Positions 8,581-18,275 of a stretch of 64,000 bases of DNA are shown in pieces. The DNA is from Bradyrhizobium sp. ARR65 (GTDB lineage: Bacteria > Pseudomonadota > Alphaproteobacteria > Rhizobiales > Xanthobacteraceae): NCBI RefSeq assembly GCF_000472385.1, contig NZ_AWZU01000008.1, positions 1-64,000 on the forward strand. Reading direction: 5' to 3'. Below the pieces are notes generated by a model that was given only the letters and a program-made list of their open reading frames with translations, ran no database searches and was not told the DNA's origin. Numbering within the stretch: the stretch's first letter is position 1; every line of letters starts with the position of its first letter. The translations under genes were made by a program, and so were the position numbers.

Positions 8581-9504
8581 ACCGGATTCGTCGAAGGACT
8601 GAGGACCGCTAAGGCACGCGAGCCGTAATACTTGCGGCGAGCAAATCCAGTCGGCTTTGCCTCCGACAGAAGACCTCAGCGAGACCTGCTAAATCTGTCG
8701 CGATTGGCCTCCGGAAATTCTCGGAGCCGCAGTCGTCGCCTTCGGACGGGCTGCCAATCAGGTCGGGGCGGCGTACTTACCGCCGACCGAGCCGCGGGGC
8801 GGGTCAGTCAAGCTGACTTGCTCTATCAGTGCCGGAGCGAAGCTGGCGACACTAGGTGCGGTCATTTTTCAGGCGCGTCAGGTCGCGTGGAACGTAGTTG
8901 CCCTTGAAACGGGACGTGCCGAAATCGGCGTCTGGAGCGAGCGAGCAGCGCTGATGCCATCGGCAGGCACGTTCTCACAAGGCACGCGTGATCATAGGCA
9001 TCACGGACCTGACGGCTTAAGGCTCGTTTCTTCGTAAGAGACAGACTGCAGGTGCGAATGGCGTACTCGATGAGGCGCCATCCGCCGAAAGTCGACCGAC
9101 AATGATTGCGGTGGAGCACGCAGGCTGCTCTGAAGTATGCGGGAAGGCGCTGCCCAGCCGACCTTCACACCCCCTCGACAAGCGCCGTAAAGTGCGATCC
9201 AATACCTTAGCGGGCTGGAGATGTATCGTGGCTCCCTATGCTGTCAGCTTCTCGCGCAGGAATTTTCGCGCTGCGTTAGACGCTGCGAGCTTCTCACTCA
9301 AGGACTAGGTGGGCTGCTGCTCGTCGACCGAGGCCGCGCCCCGGCGGCGGCCGATGAGGCCAGGGAGCCATCCCCGATGGATGGCGTTCACGTGCGCGCT
9401 TATGGACAGACCCCGTTAGTGGGCGATCCGTTCGAGCCGAGTGACCACACTAGCACGCGCCGCACGGGCGCCGATGTCCGTGGAGACCAACAGGGAGGAT
9501 TTTC
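8581..9504. other. 924-bp stretch without a recognisable gene
   Basis: I read all six frames and found no family. One short plus-strand frame near 8860-8990 looks protein-like (AVIFQARQVAWNVVALETG) but has no start or partner and may be a decayed gene. The right end carries the ribosome site AGGGAGG of the rhodanese gene. Confidence 0.35.
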
Positions 9505-10356
9505 ATGACCCAGTATGCTGATCCCAAAATGCTGGTTGATACCGGCTGGGTAGCGACGCACCGGAGCGATCTGAACATCCGTCTCGCCGAAGTCGACGTC
9601 GACACGGGTGGGTACGACCAAGGGCACATTCCAGGTGCGCTTGCCTGGAATTGGACGACACAGCTCTGCGACACGCTGCAGCGTGACATCATCCCGCCCG
9701 ACGACTTCCGACGCCTGATGGAGGAGACGGGGATTGCGAACGACACGACCGTGATCCTATACGGCGACAACAACAACTGGTTCGCCGCCTGGGCGCTGTG
9801 GCAGATGAAGATCTACGGCCACTCGGACGTTCGCCTGATGAACGGCGGGCGCCGCAAATGGCTCGAGGAAGGGCGACAGCTGACGACGGACGTGCCGCAA
9901 ATCGCTCGCAGCAGCTACACGCTGCCCGGTGAGCCCGATTTCTCTATCCGGGCTTATCTCGGCGAAGCGCAGATGGCCGCGGCGGAAAAGAGCGCCGTGC
10001 TGGTGGACGTGCGGAGCCCCGATGAGTTCACGGGTCGCATCCTGGCGCCGCCCGGCCTTCCCGAGACCTGCCAGCGCGGCGGGCACATCCCGGGCGCGCG
10101 AAATATCCCCTGGGCCAAGGTCTGCAACGAGGACGGCACATTCAAATCCGCAGACGAACTTCGTGCTCTCTACGAGGGTGAGGGGGTGACCCAGGATCGT
10201 CCGACGATCGCCTATTGTCGCATCGGCGAGCGCTCGAGCCACACTTGGTTCGTGCTTAAATATCTCCTGGGCTACCCCGACGTGAGGAATTACGACGGTT
10301 CCTGGACCGAGTGGGGCAACCTCGTCCGCGCGCCAATCGAGCGCGCCGCGGCGTGA
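9505..10356 (+). CDS. two-domain thiosulfate sulfurtransferase (rhodanese)
   Basis: This cytoplasmic sulfurtransferase moves sulfane sulfur from thiosulfate or mercaptopyruvate to cyanide or another thiol acceptor. It has two rhodanese domains in 283 residues. The N-terminal one (about 10-125) is inactive, with YGDNNNW where a Cys loop would be. The C-terminal one (about 160-275) has the active loop CRIGERS with Cys238. Conserved GHIPGA motifs occur in both halves (GHIPGALAW and GHIPGARNI). AGGGAGG lies just upstream of the ATG. The 80-residue gene follows after 20 bases, suggesting co-transcription. Confidence 0.93.
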   Translation: MTQYADPKMLVDTGWVATHRSDLNIRLAEVDVDTGGYDQGHIPGALAWNWTTQLCDTLQRDIIPPDDFRRLMEETGIANDTTVILYGDNNNWFAAWALWQMKIYGHSDVRLMNGGRRKWLEEGRQLTTDVPQIARSSYTLPGEPDFSIRAYLGEAQMAAAEKSAVLVDVRSPDEFTGRILAPPGLPETCQRGGHIPGARNIPWAKVCNEDGTFKSADELRALYEGEGVTQDRPTIAYCRIGERSSHTWFVLKYLLGYPDVRNYDGSWTEWGNLVRAPIERAAA

Positions 10357-10376
10357 TTGTTCGAAGGAGAAGCGTC

Positions 10377-10619
10377 ATGCAAAGCGAAACGGCGCTGCGC
10401 GCCGAGGAGTATCGGCGCCGGCGACATAACATCGAAGCCTGGGACGTTGGCATTACATCGTACAAGCTCGGTGGTCGGTACCGCTGCGAGGTTGAGAATG
10501 CTGACGCGGGAGTCCGACTGGCGCGAGGCGAAGGAACCACCCGCGAGGAGGCGGAAGCCGAGGCGCTCAAGAGGGCAAGAGAATTGTTGGCGCGGACACG
10601 GGTATACCCACTGCGCTAA
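10377..10619 (+). CDS. 80-residue protein; same domain ends the next gene
   Basis: I do not recognise the family, but the gene is well supported. It has a ribosome site (AAGGAG, seven bases before ATG), a short gap to the rhodanese gene and a conserved paralogous domain. The core is WDVGITSYKLGGRYRCEVEN, followed by ARGEGTTREEAEAEALKRAR. The same pattern, with about half of the residues identical, forms the last 69 residues of the cyclase-like protein that starts 172 bases downstream. The predicted fold is a short beta-sheet followed by one amphipathic helix. The function is unknown. Confidence 0.8.
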   Translation: MQSETALRAEEYRRRRHNIEAWDVGITSYKLGGRYRCEVENADAGVRLARGEGTTREEAEAEALKRARELLARTRVYPLR

Positions 10620-10791
10620 CGATTTGCGCAAGAATCGGATTTGGCCACGCCCAATTTAGGCGCGCTCTTTCGCTTTCCGGCGGCGGTACCCCGGTCAGCC
10701 TCAATGCGGCGCCAGCGCCGCTAGTGCGGGGCAAGTTCGTCGTGCTAGACTTTGAAATCAGCGCGCGACTGGCGGGGCCAGGGAGGGGCGC

Positions 10792-13098
10792 ATGGAATGT
10801 CCGAGCTGCCGGGCCGACATTCCGGAGGAGAGTAAGTTTTGCGAGGAGTGCGGCGCGGCTCTTCCAGGCCGGTGCCCATCCTGTGGCGCTGTGGTTCGGC
10901 CAGGTGCAAAGTTCTGTTCCGCGTGCGGTAAAAGGCTGACGCCGAGCAACCGTGATCCAACCACCGCGACGCCGGCGGTTTCGCCTCCGCACATTGTGTC
11001 AGCTGGAGCATGCGCCGAGCGCCGGCAGCTCGCAGTCATGTTCTGCGATCTCGTCAACTCAACGGCGCTCTCGGCGAGGCTTGATCCCGAAGACATGCGT
11101 GAGGTGATGCATGTCTACCATGATCGCTGCTCCAGCGTTGTCAAAAGGTTCGAAGGGTTCGTCGCCAAATTCATGGGCGATGGCGTCCTCGTCTATTTTG
11201 GTTACCCGCACGCCCATGAGGACGACGCAGAGCGCGCGGTCCACGCCGGTCTGGCTCTGGTTGAGACCGTCGGCGCAATCGCGCTTCCGTTCCCTGGCGA
11301 GCTGAAGCTGCAAACCCGCGTCGGCATCGCCACGGGCCTGGTGGTGGTCGGCGACCTCATCGGAAGCGGAGCGGCTCAGGAGGAAGCGGTGGTTGGCGAA
11401 ACGCCGAACCTGGCTGCCCGGCTGCAGGGTTTGGCGGCTCCGAACACCGTCGTGATTGCCGCCGATACCCGGCGCCTGACGGGCGGGCTATTTGAATATC
11501 GCGACCTCGGCGCCGTGACGCTCAAGGGCTTCGCCGATCCGGTGCGGGCATGGCAGGTGGTCGGCCTGAGCACGATCGAGAGCCGCTTCGAGGCGCTTCG
11601 CGCCGCCAGCTCCAGCACACCGCTGATCGGCCGCGACGAAGAACTCGATCTTCTGATGCGCCGCTGGCAGCAGGCGAAGGAAGGCGATGGCCGGGTCGTG
11701 CTGCTGTCCGGTGAGCCAGGCATCGGGAAGTCGCGTCTGACCGAGGCGATAGAAGAACGGTTGAAAGGCGAGCCGCACACTCGGCTGCGCTTTTTCTGCT
11801 CGCCTCATCATGGGGACACCGCGCTTCACCCCGTCGTCAGCCAATTGGAGCACGCCGCGGCATTTGAGCGGGACGACAATGCCGAGCGCCGGCTCGGCAA
11901 GCTCGAGGCGATCCTCGCTCCGTCAGCAAAGGACACGAAGCATGCCACCAGCCTGTTGGCGGATCTGCTATCGATCGGCGGCGATCGCTCCCCGGCGCTG
12001 CAGCTCGAACCGCAGAGGCGCAAAGAGGAAACCCTCGAGGCATTGATAGCCCAGCTTGCCGGGCTCGCTGCGCATCGACCGGTGTTGATGGTGTTTGAGG
12101 ACGTGCACTGGATCGATCCCATTTCGCTCGAACTCCTTGAGCTGACGGTGGAGCGGATTCAGTCCTTGCGGATGTTGCTCGTTATCACCTGCCGGCCGGC
12201 ATTTCCGTCGCCCTGGACCGGCGATGCACACGTCACGACATTGACGCTCAGCCGTCTGGGCCCCCGACACGGCGCCGAATTGGTGAACCGCCTCACCGGC
12301 AACAAAGAATTGCCCTCGGCGATCCGTGATCAGATCACCGCTCACGCCGATGGCGTCCCGCTCTTCGTCGAGGAACTGACTAAGACGGTATTGGAAAGCG
12401 GTTTGTTGAAGGACGCGGGTGATCAATACGTTTTGACTGGTCCGGTGCCGCCGCTGGCGATTCCAACGACGCTGCATGCCTCGTTGATGGCACGGCTCGA
12501 TCGGTTGGCACCGATCCGAGAAGTCGCGCAAATCGGCGCGGCTATCGGGCGCGAGTTTTCATACGACTTGCTGGCCGCCCTGGTCCCCCTACCGGAAAGC
12601 TCCTTGCAAGAAGCAGTGGAGCGCCTCGTCCACTCCGAATTGGTCTTCTGTCGCGGCACGCCACCCGGCGCAACCTACACGTTCAAACACGCCCTGATCC
12701 GGGATGCGGCGTATGCGACCTTGCTGCGGAGCAGACGGCAGGAGCTCCACGCACGGATTGCGAAAGTGCTGGAGGATCGGTTTCCGAAGACGGTGGAGAT
12801 GCATCCCGAGATCCTCGCCCACCATTGGTCGCAAGCGGGCCTGGTCGAGAAAGCGGCCTTTTATGCAGGAAAGACTTGGCTGCATGCCGACGGCTATCAG
12901 CGACGGCAGCAGCGCCTCGGTGATTGGGAGATCGGGGTGGTTTCATACAAGCTGGGCAACCGATATCGCTGCGAGGTGGACAATGTCAGCCCCGGAACAC
13001 GCCTCGCGCGCGGTGAGGGCGCAACTCGGGCGGAGGCGGAAGCGCAGGCTCTGAACGAGGCGCGCAAGATGTTGGCCGGAACACGGGTGCGCTCCTAG
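10792..13098 (+). CDS. zinc-ribbon / class III adenylate cyclase / AAA ATPase chimera
   Basis: This large cytoplasmic signalling protein has 768 residues. Two zinc ribbons (CPSC, CEEC, CPSC, CSAC within residues 3-45) are followed by a class III cyclase domain with metal Asp86 (FCDLVNST) and Asp130 (MGDGVLVYFG) and the Asn206/Arg210 pair in NLAAR. An AAA/STAND ATPase domain follows, with Walker A GEPGIGKSR (307-315) and Walker B LMVFEDVHWID. Relatives normally continue into a long TPR-like region after the HHWSQAGLVEKA stretch. Here that region is replaced at about residue 699 by a copy of the 80-residue protein encoded upstream. The cyclase residues look intact. The loss of the repeat region may alter or abolish regulation. 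Confidence 0.88.
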   Translation: MECPSCRADIPEESKFCEECGAALPGRCPSCGAVVRPGAKFCSACGKRLTPSNRDPTTATPAVSPPHIVSAGACAERRQLAVMFCDLVNSTALSARLDPEDMREVMHVYHDRCSSVVKRFEGFVAKFMGDGVLVYFGYPHAHEDDAERAVHAGLALVETVGAIALPFPGELKLQTRVGIATGLVVVGDLIGSGAAQEEAVVGETPNLAARLQGLAAPNTVVIAADTRRLTGGLFEYRDLGAVTLKGFADPVRAWQVVGLSTIESRFEALRAASSSTPLIGRDEELDLLMRRWQQAKEGDGRVVLLSGEPGIGKSRLTEAIEERLKGEPHTRLRFFCSPHHGDTALHPVVSQLEHAAAFERDDNAERRLGKLEAILAPSAKDTKHATSLLADLLSIGGDRSPALQLEPQRRKEETLEALIAQLAGLAAHRPVLMVFEDVHWIDPISLELLELTVERIQSLRMLLVITCRPAFPSPWTGDAHVTTLTLSRLGPRHGAELVNRLTGNKELPSAIRDQITAHADGVPLFVEELTKTVLESGLLKDAGDQYVLTGPVPPLAIPTTLHASLMARLDRLAPIREVAQIGAAIGREFSYDLLAALVPLPESSLQEAVERLVHSELVFCRGTPPGATYTFKHALIRDAAYATLLRSRRQELHARIAKVLEDRFPKTVEMHPEILAHHWSQAGLVEKAAFYAGKTWLHADGYQRRQQRLGDWEIGVVSYKLGNRYRCEVDNVSPGTRLARGEGATRAEAEAQALNEARKMLAGTRVRS

Positions 13099-13671
13099 GT
13101 GTCCGATAGCATCTCGTGACTATCAAAAAAGCTGCGCGAATGATGTGCTATTTAGGCAGGACAGAAACAGCAGCGGCTCAGAAGCCTGCGTACCCGACGC
13201 AAGGTCACCTTTGGGTCACAGTGCGCGAACGCCGGCGAAAATATTCTTGTTCAGGTGGACGAACTGTCCGGCAGCTTCGACCACAACAGCGGCCGCGATG
13301 AGCGGGATGACGTATGCCACAGTAACCTGCCGTTGAGTCCGCAGTTATGCTGGGAAAAGTTAAACGGATCGTTCTTCGGACCTTAAACTATCTGCGACGA
13401 ACGATGCGATAGCCGATAGCGCTACCACCAGAGTTTGCGATCTCGGATCGGCAATTACAGTGCAGCGTTGATCAACCGGCAGGTAATTTTATGGGAGCTT
13501 GTACCCGACCTTGCCAGCGAAAATCGCCCTCGCCCAACGGGTGACTACAGCACCTTTAGCAATCCGCATGTTTACACGGAAGAACCGGAGGACGCTCTGA
13601 CTAATCTCGACTGCCTCCAAGCAGGAACGCATCGACGTAGGGCTCGTTAACTCACGCGAAAACATTGCTCG
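13099..13671. other. non-coding stretch before the EamA gene
   Basis: No gene is supportable. No terminator with a U-tract is evident behind the cyclase gene. Confidence 0.4.
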
Positions 13672-13689
13672 ATGCTGCCAGAGGCTGTC

Positions 13690-14646
13690 ATGGAGGAGCG
13701 TACAGTCCCGTTGAAGATCATGGGAGCGTTTGCGGCGATCTACCTCCTATGGGGCGGGACTTATCTCGCCATTGCCTTGAGCCTGCTATCAATCCCCGCC
13801 TTTATGCTCATCGCGTCTCGCTCTCTTGTTGGCGGCGCGGTGCTTCTCTTGATCGCGTACTTTCGAGGCTCGGGGCTGCGTCCTCTCGCCGACTGGGGCC
13901 ATGCGGCGGTTGGCGGCGCATTTTTTTTCGTCGGCTGCCACGGCGCTCTAGCGTACGCCCAGCGCCAGGTGCCATCCGGCCTTGCAGCGGTCCTCCTGGC
14001 AACAATTCCGTTCTGGATCGTCCTTGTGAACACCGTGATCGCACGCAGCGAGCCACTGGGAAAACTGCTGGGACTCCTTCCGGGATTTGCTGGGGTCGCA
14101 CTGCTTGCTTGGCATGATACATCAAGCTCCACTCGGCCGCTCTCCTGGATGATGATCCTATTGTTGTTGGCGTCGGCTCTGTCCTGGGCCTTAGGGACCG
14201 TCTATTCACAACGACGAGCCGCCCATATTCCGAGCGACCAGCTTGCAGCCATGCAGCTCATTTGCGGCGGCGTGGTTTTACTACTCGTCAGCGCGTTTGC
14301 TGGCGAGTGGAGAGCATTCGCAATTGAGAACGTCACGGTGATGTCGATTACCGGTATGCTCTACCTTGCGCTGCTTGGGAGCGTTGTCGGGAACACGGCC
14401 TACCTATGGCTCCTGGACCGCATGTCGGCACCAATCGTCGCGACATACACTTTCGTGAACCCGATTGTCGCGCTGCTCCTCGGCTGGTGGGTGCTTGGCG
14501 AACAGGTCACCTGGATCACCTTATGCGCAGCGGCTTTGGTTGTCAGTTCGATTATGATGCTCCTGGCATTCCCTACACCGCCGGCGAGAAGCATCTCTGA
14601 CATCGAGCCCATTGAAGCTCGCTTGCGAAAAGGCGATGTTGCGTGA
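13690..14646 (+). CDS. EamA/DMT-superfamily exporter
   Basis: This inner-membrane exporter of the drug/metabolite transporter superfamily has ten hydrophobic helices and two EamA repeats. The first repeat begins AIYLLWGGTYLAIALSL and the second ALSWALGTVYSQRRA. The motif NPIVALLLGWWVLGEQ is the usual helix-nine region. The length of 318 residues from ATG at 13690 is normal; an upstream ATG at 13672 is possible. The gene stands alone, with the IS1182-type remnant beginning 120 bases downstream. The substrate is unknown. Confidence 0.88.
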   Translation: MEERTVPLKIMGAFAAIYLLWGGTYLAIALSLLSIPAFMLIASRSLVGGAVLLLIAYFRGSGLRPLADWGHAAVGGAFFFVGCHGALAYAQRQVPSGLAAVLLATIPFWIVLVNTVIARSEPLGKLLGLLPGFAGVALLAWHDTSSSTRPLSWMMILLLLASALSWALGTVYSQRRAAHIPSDQLAAMQLICGGVVLLLVSAFAGEWRAFAIENVTVMSITGMLYLALLGSVVGNTAYLWLLDRMSAPIVATYTFVNPIVALLLGWWVLGEQVTWITLCAAALVVSSIMMLLAFPTPPARSISDIEPIEARLRKGDVA

Positions 14647-14765
14647 GCTTGGTAGGAGACTCGGGGAGCAAGGCAACGTTGTCCGCCTTGGGACCAGGCT
14701 GTGTGAAAACGCTCTGTTTGAAGTGATTCGCGCGATAAGATTCCCTGCGATTTGCGGGGCAGCCG

Positions 14766-15783
14766 ATGAAGCGTTTTGTTGAAGGAGTGCATCGTGGACG
14801 GAGCACCCTATTTCCAGCGTTGCTCGATGATTATGTGATCGGAGACAACCCGGTGCGAGCGGTCGACGTGTTCGTCGACGGCCTCCATTTCGATAAGATC
14901 GGGTTCGTCGGGGTCCAGCCACTCGACACCGGTCGACCCAGCTATCACCCCGGTACGATGCTCAAGCTTTACATCTACGGCTATCTTAATCGGATTCCAT
15001 CCGAGCCGGCGCCTGGAGCGGCAATGCAAGCGCAACATCGAGATGATTTGGTTGACCCGGCAACGGGCGCCGGACTTCAAGGCCATTGCGGATTTCCGTA
15101 AGGACAATGGCGAGGCCATTCGTAAGGTCTGTCGCGAGTTCGTTGCGCCGTGCCGCAAGCTTGAGCAGTTCAGTGCAGCGAGCGTCGCAATTGACGGATC
15201 AAAGTTCAAGGTTGTGAATACACGGGACAAGAACTTCACCGAGGTCAAGATGAAGAGGCGCTTTGAGCGGATCGACCAAAGCATAGCCCGCTATCTCTCT
15301 CAGCTTGAAACCGCCGATCGGCATGGCGATGCGGTGCCGGTGGTGAAGGTTGAGCGGCTCAAGGGCAAGAGATCGAAAAGCTCAAGGAGGAGATCGTCCG
15401 GCTCAACGCGATCAACGCGGAGATGATGAAGAGCGAGGACAAGCAGATCTGGCTCTCCGATCTTGACGCACGTTCCATGGCGACAAGCGGCAAGGACACC
15501 GGCATCGTTGGCTACAACGTGCAGATTGCGGTTGATACGCAGCATCATCTTATCGTCGCTCATGATGTGACCAACGTTGGCACCGATCGCCACCAACTCG
15601 CCAACATGGCCGAGCAGGCTCGTGCCGAGATGGCTGTCGAGACGCTCGAGCGTCGTTGCTGATCGCGGCTATTACGACAATGAAGAGCTCCGTGCCTGTG
15701 AGCAGGCGGGCTTCACGGTGACATTGCCGCGGCGGAGGATATCTATCACTGCCCTGCCGGTGAACGGCTGACGTATCGCTTCA
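14766..15783 (+). pseudogene. IS1182-type transposase remnant with frameshifts
   Basis: Successive frames give MKRFVEGVHRGRSTLFPALL, KLYIYGYLNRI, DFKAIADFRKDNGEAIRK, SVAIDGSKFKVVN, IWLSDLDARSMATSGKDTG, VGYNVQIAVDTQHHLIV and VVADRGYYDNEEL. Together they are an IS1182-type transposase. The pieces lie in three frames, so at least three frameshifts have occurred. The sequence runs on to IYHCPAGERLTYRF at about 15781 and then stops abruptly inside the next gene. No terminal inverted repeat is visible on the right. A second remnant of the same family is at 50566-50858. Confidence 0.85.
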
Positions 15784-16654
15784 CCAAGCCGCGCAGGAGC
15801 TGCGGGCCGGCGAAGTGGACGCCGTGTGGATACTCGGTTCGCCGAACACGTCGGCCGTGCAATCGATGCTGCGCAGCCCGAACGTCCGGCTCATGAATTT
15901 CCCCATGGCAGAAGCGTTCACCCGCGTAATGCCAAGCCTCGTGCGACTAGACCTTCCGGAAGGCGTCATCGACATCGCAGAGAACATCCCGGCCTATGAC
16001 GTTCCGCTCCTCGCGACGACCATGAGCGTGCAGGTCCGTAGCGACCTGCATCCGGAAATCGTCAGCCTGCTTCTCCAGACTATGCGGGAGATCCACAGAG
16101 CGCCCGGCATCTTTCAACGCGCCGGCCAGTTTCCGATGCCGACTGACCCGGACTTTCCGGTCGCCGCTGCCGCTGTGCATTTTTACAAGAATGGTCCCTC
16201 CTTTCTGCAGAGACATCTGCCGCTCTGGCTAACCGTTCACGCGCAAAGAGCGATCGCGGTGCTTGTGACCGCAATTGCGATCGGGCTGCCTCTCTTCCGA
16301 TTCCTGCCCGCAGCATACGAGTGGCACATCCGGAGGCGCCTGCTCTATTGGTATAGCCAGCTCAAGACGCTGGAAGTCTCCATCGAAGGTGACCAAGGCA
16401 GCAAGGATCAGGCCGCCACACAAGCGGCGGTAGACAAGATCGAAGAAGCGCTGAGCCACACCCGTTTCCCGCTCGGCTTCGCAAACCAGGTCTATGATCT
16501 GCGGGGGCATATCGATGTTGTCCGCCGCCGATTGGCCGCACAGACCGGGGCACCGAACAACCAGGAGATGGAGAAGGTGCCACTCCGCGCGTCTGCGCTC
16601 TCTGATGCAGACCTCCGAAACCGCCCGCACCAAGTCGGCGGCACCGTCGCGTGA
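15784..16654 (+). pseudogene. TAXI-type TRAP binding protein, 5' end lost
   Basis: This is the C-terminal part of a TAXI-family TRAP transporter solute-binding subunit. The readable frame begins HQAAQELRAGEVDAVWILGSP directly at the transposase junction. It continues with NVRLMNFPMAEAFTRVMPSL, and a membrane helix near ITAIAIGLPLFRFLPAAYEW is followed by a coiled segment, as in rhizobial TAXI proteins with a C-terminal anchor. The signal peptide and the first ligand-binding lobe are missing. No TRAP permease gene is adjacent. A GTG at 15815 could start translation of the stub, but a working binding protein is unlikely. Confidence 0.75.
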
Positions 16655-17012
16655 CGTTGCTTCTGCTACGAGTTGCCTTGCGCTTCATAGCGCTTAGGAG
16701 GCCGGTTTCTTGTGCAGATGGCCAGCCGCAGCACTTCCGGTTCGGCTCATTCGCCGCGACCTAAAGCGGTCCCACCGCCCCCCCCGCGTCCGCAAGCCTC
16801 TGAAAGCAGACACGATCTGCGCGTCACAATGCATGCCCGGTGCCCTCACAAAAGCAACCGGCAACCCGGTAGGCCTGGATTTTATTGCAGCGCCCGTTGC
16901 GATAGTCCGCACCGTGGCCGCGCCCATGCGTGTTTTTGCGCTGCGGCTAGTCTGGTCAAAACAGCGGGCGCCGGAAAACACCCTCTGCGGCGCTTCCCGG
17001 GGTGGCATCAAC
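16655..17012. other. non-coding stretch
   Basis: Long open frames exist here on the plus strand, but their composition (Pro/Arg-rich, no family) is that of chance frames in G+C-rich DNA. I see nothing to annotate. Confidence 0.4.
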
Positions 17013-17198
17013 TTACTTTTCCAGTTCCTTTAGCCGCTCCTCGGCCTCTTCAAGCGCCTCCCTCAACTCCACGATGTAGTCCTTAAGCTCCTGGATTCTT
17101 TCTCGTCGGCTTGGTCCCCATCTTGGAGGCCCTCCGAAGCAACAGCCGTACCCGTACCATGGTCCGAAATCCCATCGGCGCCCTGCTTGCACGCACAT
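17013..17198 (-). CDS. DUF5320-like Gly/Cys-rich small protein
   Basis: This 61-residue protein has a Gly/Trp/Tyr/Cys-rich head (about residues 8-29, with WYGYGCCFGGPP) and a highly charged coiled-coil tail (RRERIQELKDYIVELREAL, then EEAEERLKELEK). This layout resembles DUF5320-type proteins. The function is unknown; the adjacent cysteines could bind a metal. An A+T-rich promoter-like region lies upstream (17215-17300). Confidence 0.6.
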   Translation of the reverse strand: MCVQAGRRWDFGPWYGYGCCFGGPPRWGPSRRERIQELKDYIVELREALEEAEERLKELEK

Positions 17199-17520
17199 GG
17201 CTGAAACCTCCTTAACTGGTTTTGGTATTACGAACTTAATCGACCAATTCGGCGAATTACGAATTAGGGGACTCAGTTAAATACTGACAGTACTCACCAG
17301 TGAATTCGGCAAGGCGATTGAGGGGCTGACGCTTGTCACGCGAGCGTGACCGCCATCAGAAACGCGGAAAGTTGTCTGTCCCTTCGCGCTTGCCGTTCTC
17401 ACTGGAAACGCGCCACCTCCCTCTGCGACTGCAGCGTAGTCCACCCGCGAACGTGCCCAAGTGTGCTATGTTGCGGGGGACGCGCGGTCGCCTACTCGCT
17501 AACCCCATGGAGTAGCAGCC
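17199..17520. promoter_or_regulatory. A+T-rich divergent upstream region
   Basis: This region lies between two divergent small genes. It is clearly richer in A+T than its surroundings at 17218-17290. It holds two similar direct motifs, ATTACGAACTTA and ATTACGAATTAG, about 28 bases apart, which could be binding sites. No named operator is recognised. Confidence 0.35.
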
Positions 17521-17694
17521 ATGGTGAAGAAGATTGTAGCCGGATGTGTCCTGGTTGCTTTGATTTTCATGTTCTTGCTTGCCTACGCCCAGGAGCACCT
17601 TGAGTGCCGGCGTGGGCACATCCTCAAAACCCTTAGGCCCGGGCACATCATCCATACCCTTAGGCCCTGCGGATCCGTCGACACTCAAATGTAG
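17521..17694 (+). CDS. 57-residue exported peptide with internal repeat
   Basis: A short gene opens with MVKKIVAGCVLVALIFMFLL and AYAQ, a clear signal sequence with a probable cleavage after AYA. The mature part is only about 35 residues and contains two copies of a nine-residue unit: GHILKTLRP and GHIIHTLRP. At DNA level this is a 27-base imperfect tandem repeat at about 17610-17663. The ribosome site GGAG is eight bases before ATG. The Cys of CVLV could suggest a lipobox but does not fit one well. The family is unknown; a secreted or membrane-held peptide is likely. Confidence 0.6.
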   Translation: MVKKIVAGCVLVALIFMFLLAYAQEHLECRRGHILKTLRPGHIIHTLRPCGSVDTQM

Positions 17695-17863
17695 CGCCAA
17701 GCGGGCCAGCGGGGCCTGTCCAGCGCGCCATTCGAGTCGCGTCTGGCGGCTTTTTCATTGCTCGTCACCGCATGGTCGAATTTGTGTGCTGCTATTGCGT
17801 CGTTGGGCATTGGCTTACCTCCCAGCACTAGCCCCGCCCGGTCGGCGGGGCCTCCTTTGGCCG

Positions 17864-18055
17864 TCATTCAGGAGGCCTCTCACAAGTGTACTCCGGCGGC
17901 ATCAGACCCCTGCCGGGAGCGGCTGCGCACTGGTCTTCAATCGACTCGGCAAGCGGCGGCTTGACCATCTTGTAGTGCGGCGGTCGGAACACAAAGAACA
18001 CCGACAGCGCGATCATCGCGCCCACCGCAATTAGCGAAATTGGGTGCCAGCGCAT
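17864..18055 (-). CDS. small single-pass membrane protein, hypothetical
   Basis: This is a 63-residue frame with an N-terminal membrane helix (ISLIAVGAMIALSVFFVF) followed by a polar tail with two cysteines (QCAAAPGRGLMPPEYTCE) that could form a disulfide in the periplasm. I find no strong ribosome site. The arrangement of helix and Cys tail makes a real gene plausible, but the family is not recognised. Confidence 0.45.
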   Translation of the reverse strand: MRWHPISLIAVGAMIALSVFFVFRPPHYKMVKPPLAESIEDQCAAAPGRGLMPPEYTCERPPE

Positions 18056-18275
18056 CTCGATCAGTATGGCACCGGAACCAAGATAACGCCAGTTACGAAC
18101 AGGTCAGGCTCGGTCTCGCATCGTGATCGGGCGAGCGTTGCCAAGAGGCGATGCTATCTCGATGCAAAAATGCAAGACAGGCTGACCTATAAGCCTCAGC
18201 AACGTCAACATTAGGCCACGTCGCAGCACCTGCGCGGATACATTCAAATGATACACGGCTCAGCGCGGGGAATTA

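Noticed and set aside
8581..9504. Decayed gene near 8860-8990
   Set aside because: One stretch looks protein-like, but I could not match it to any family and found no start, so it was not called as a gene.
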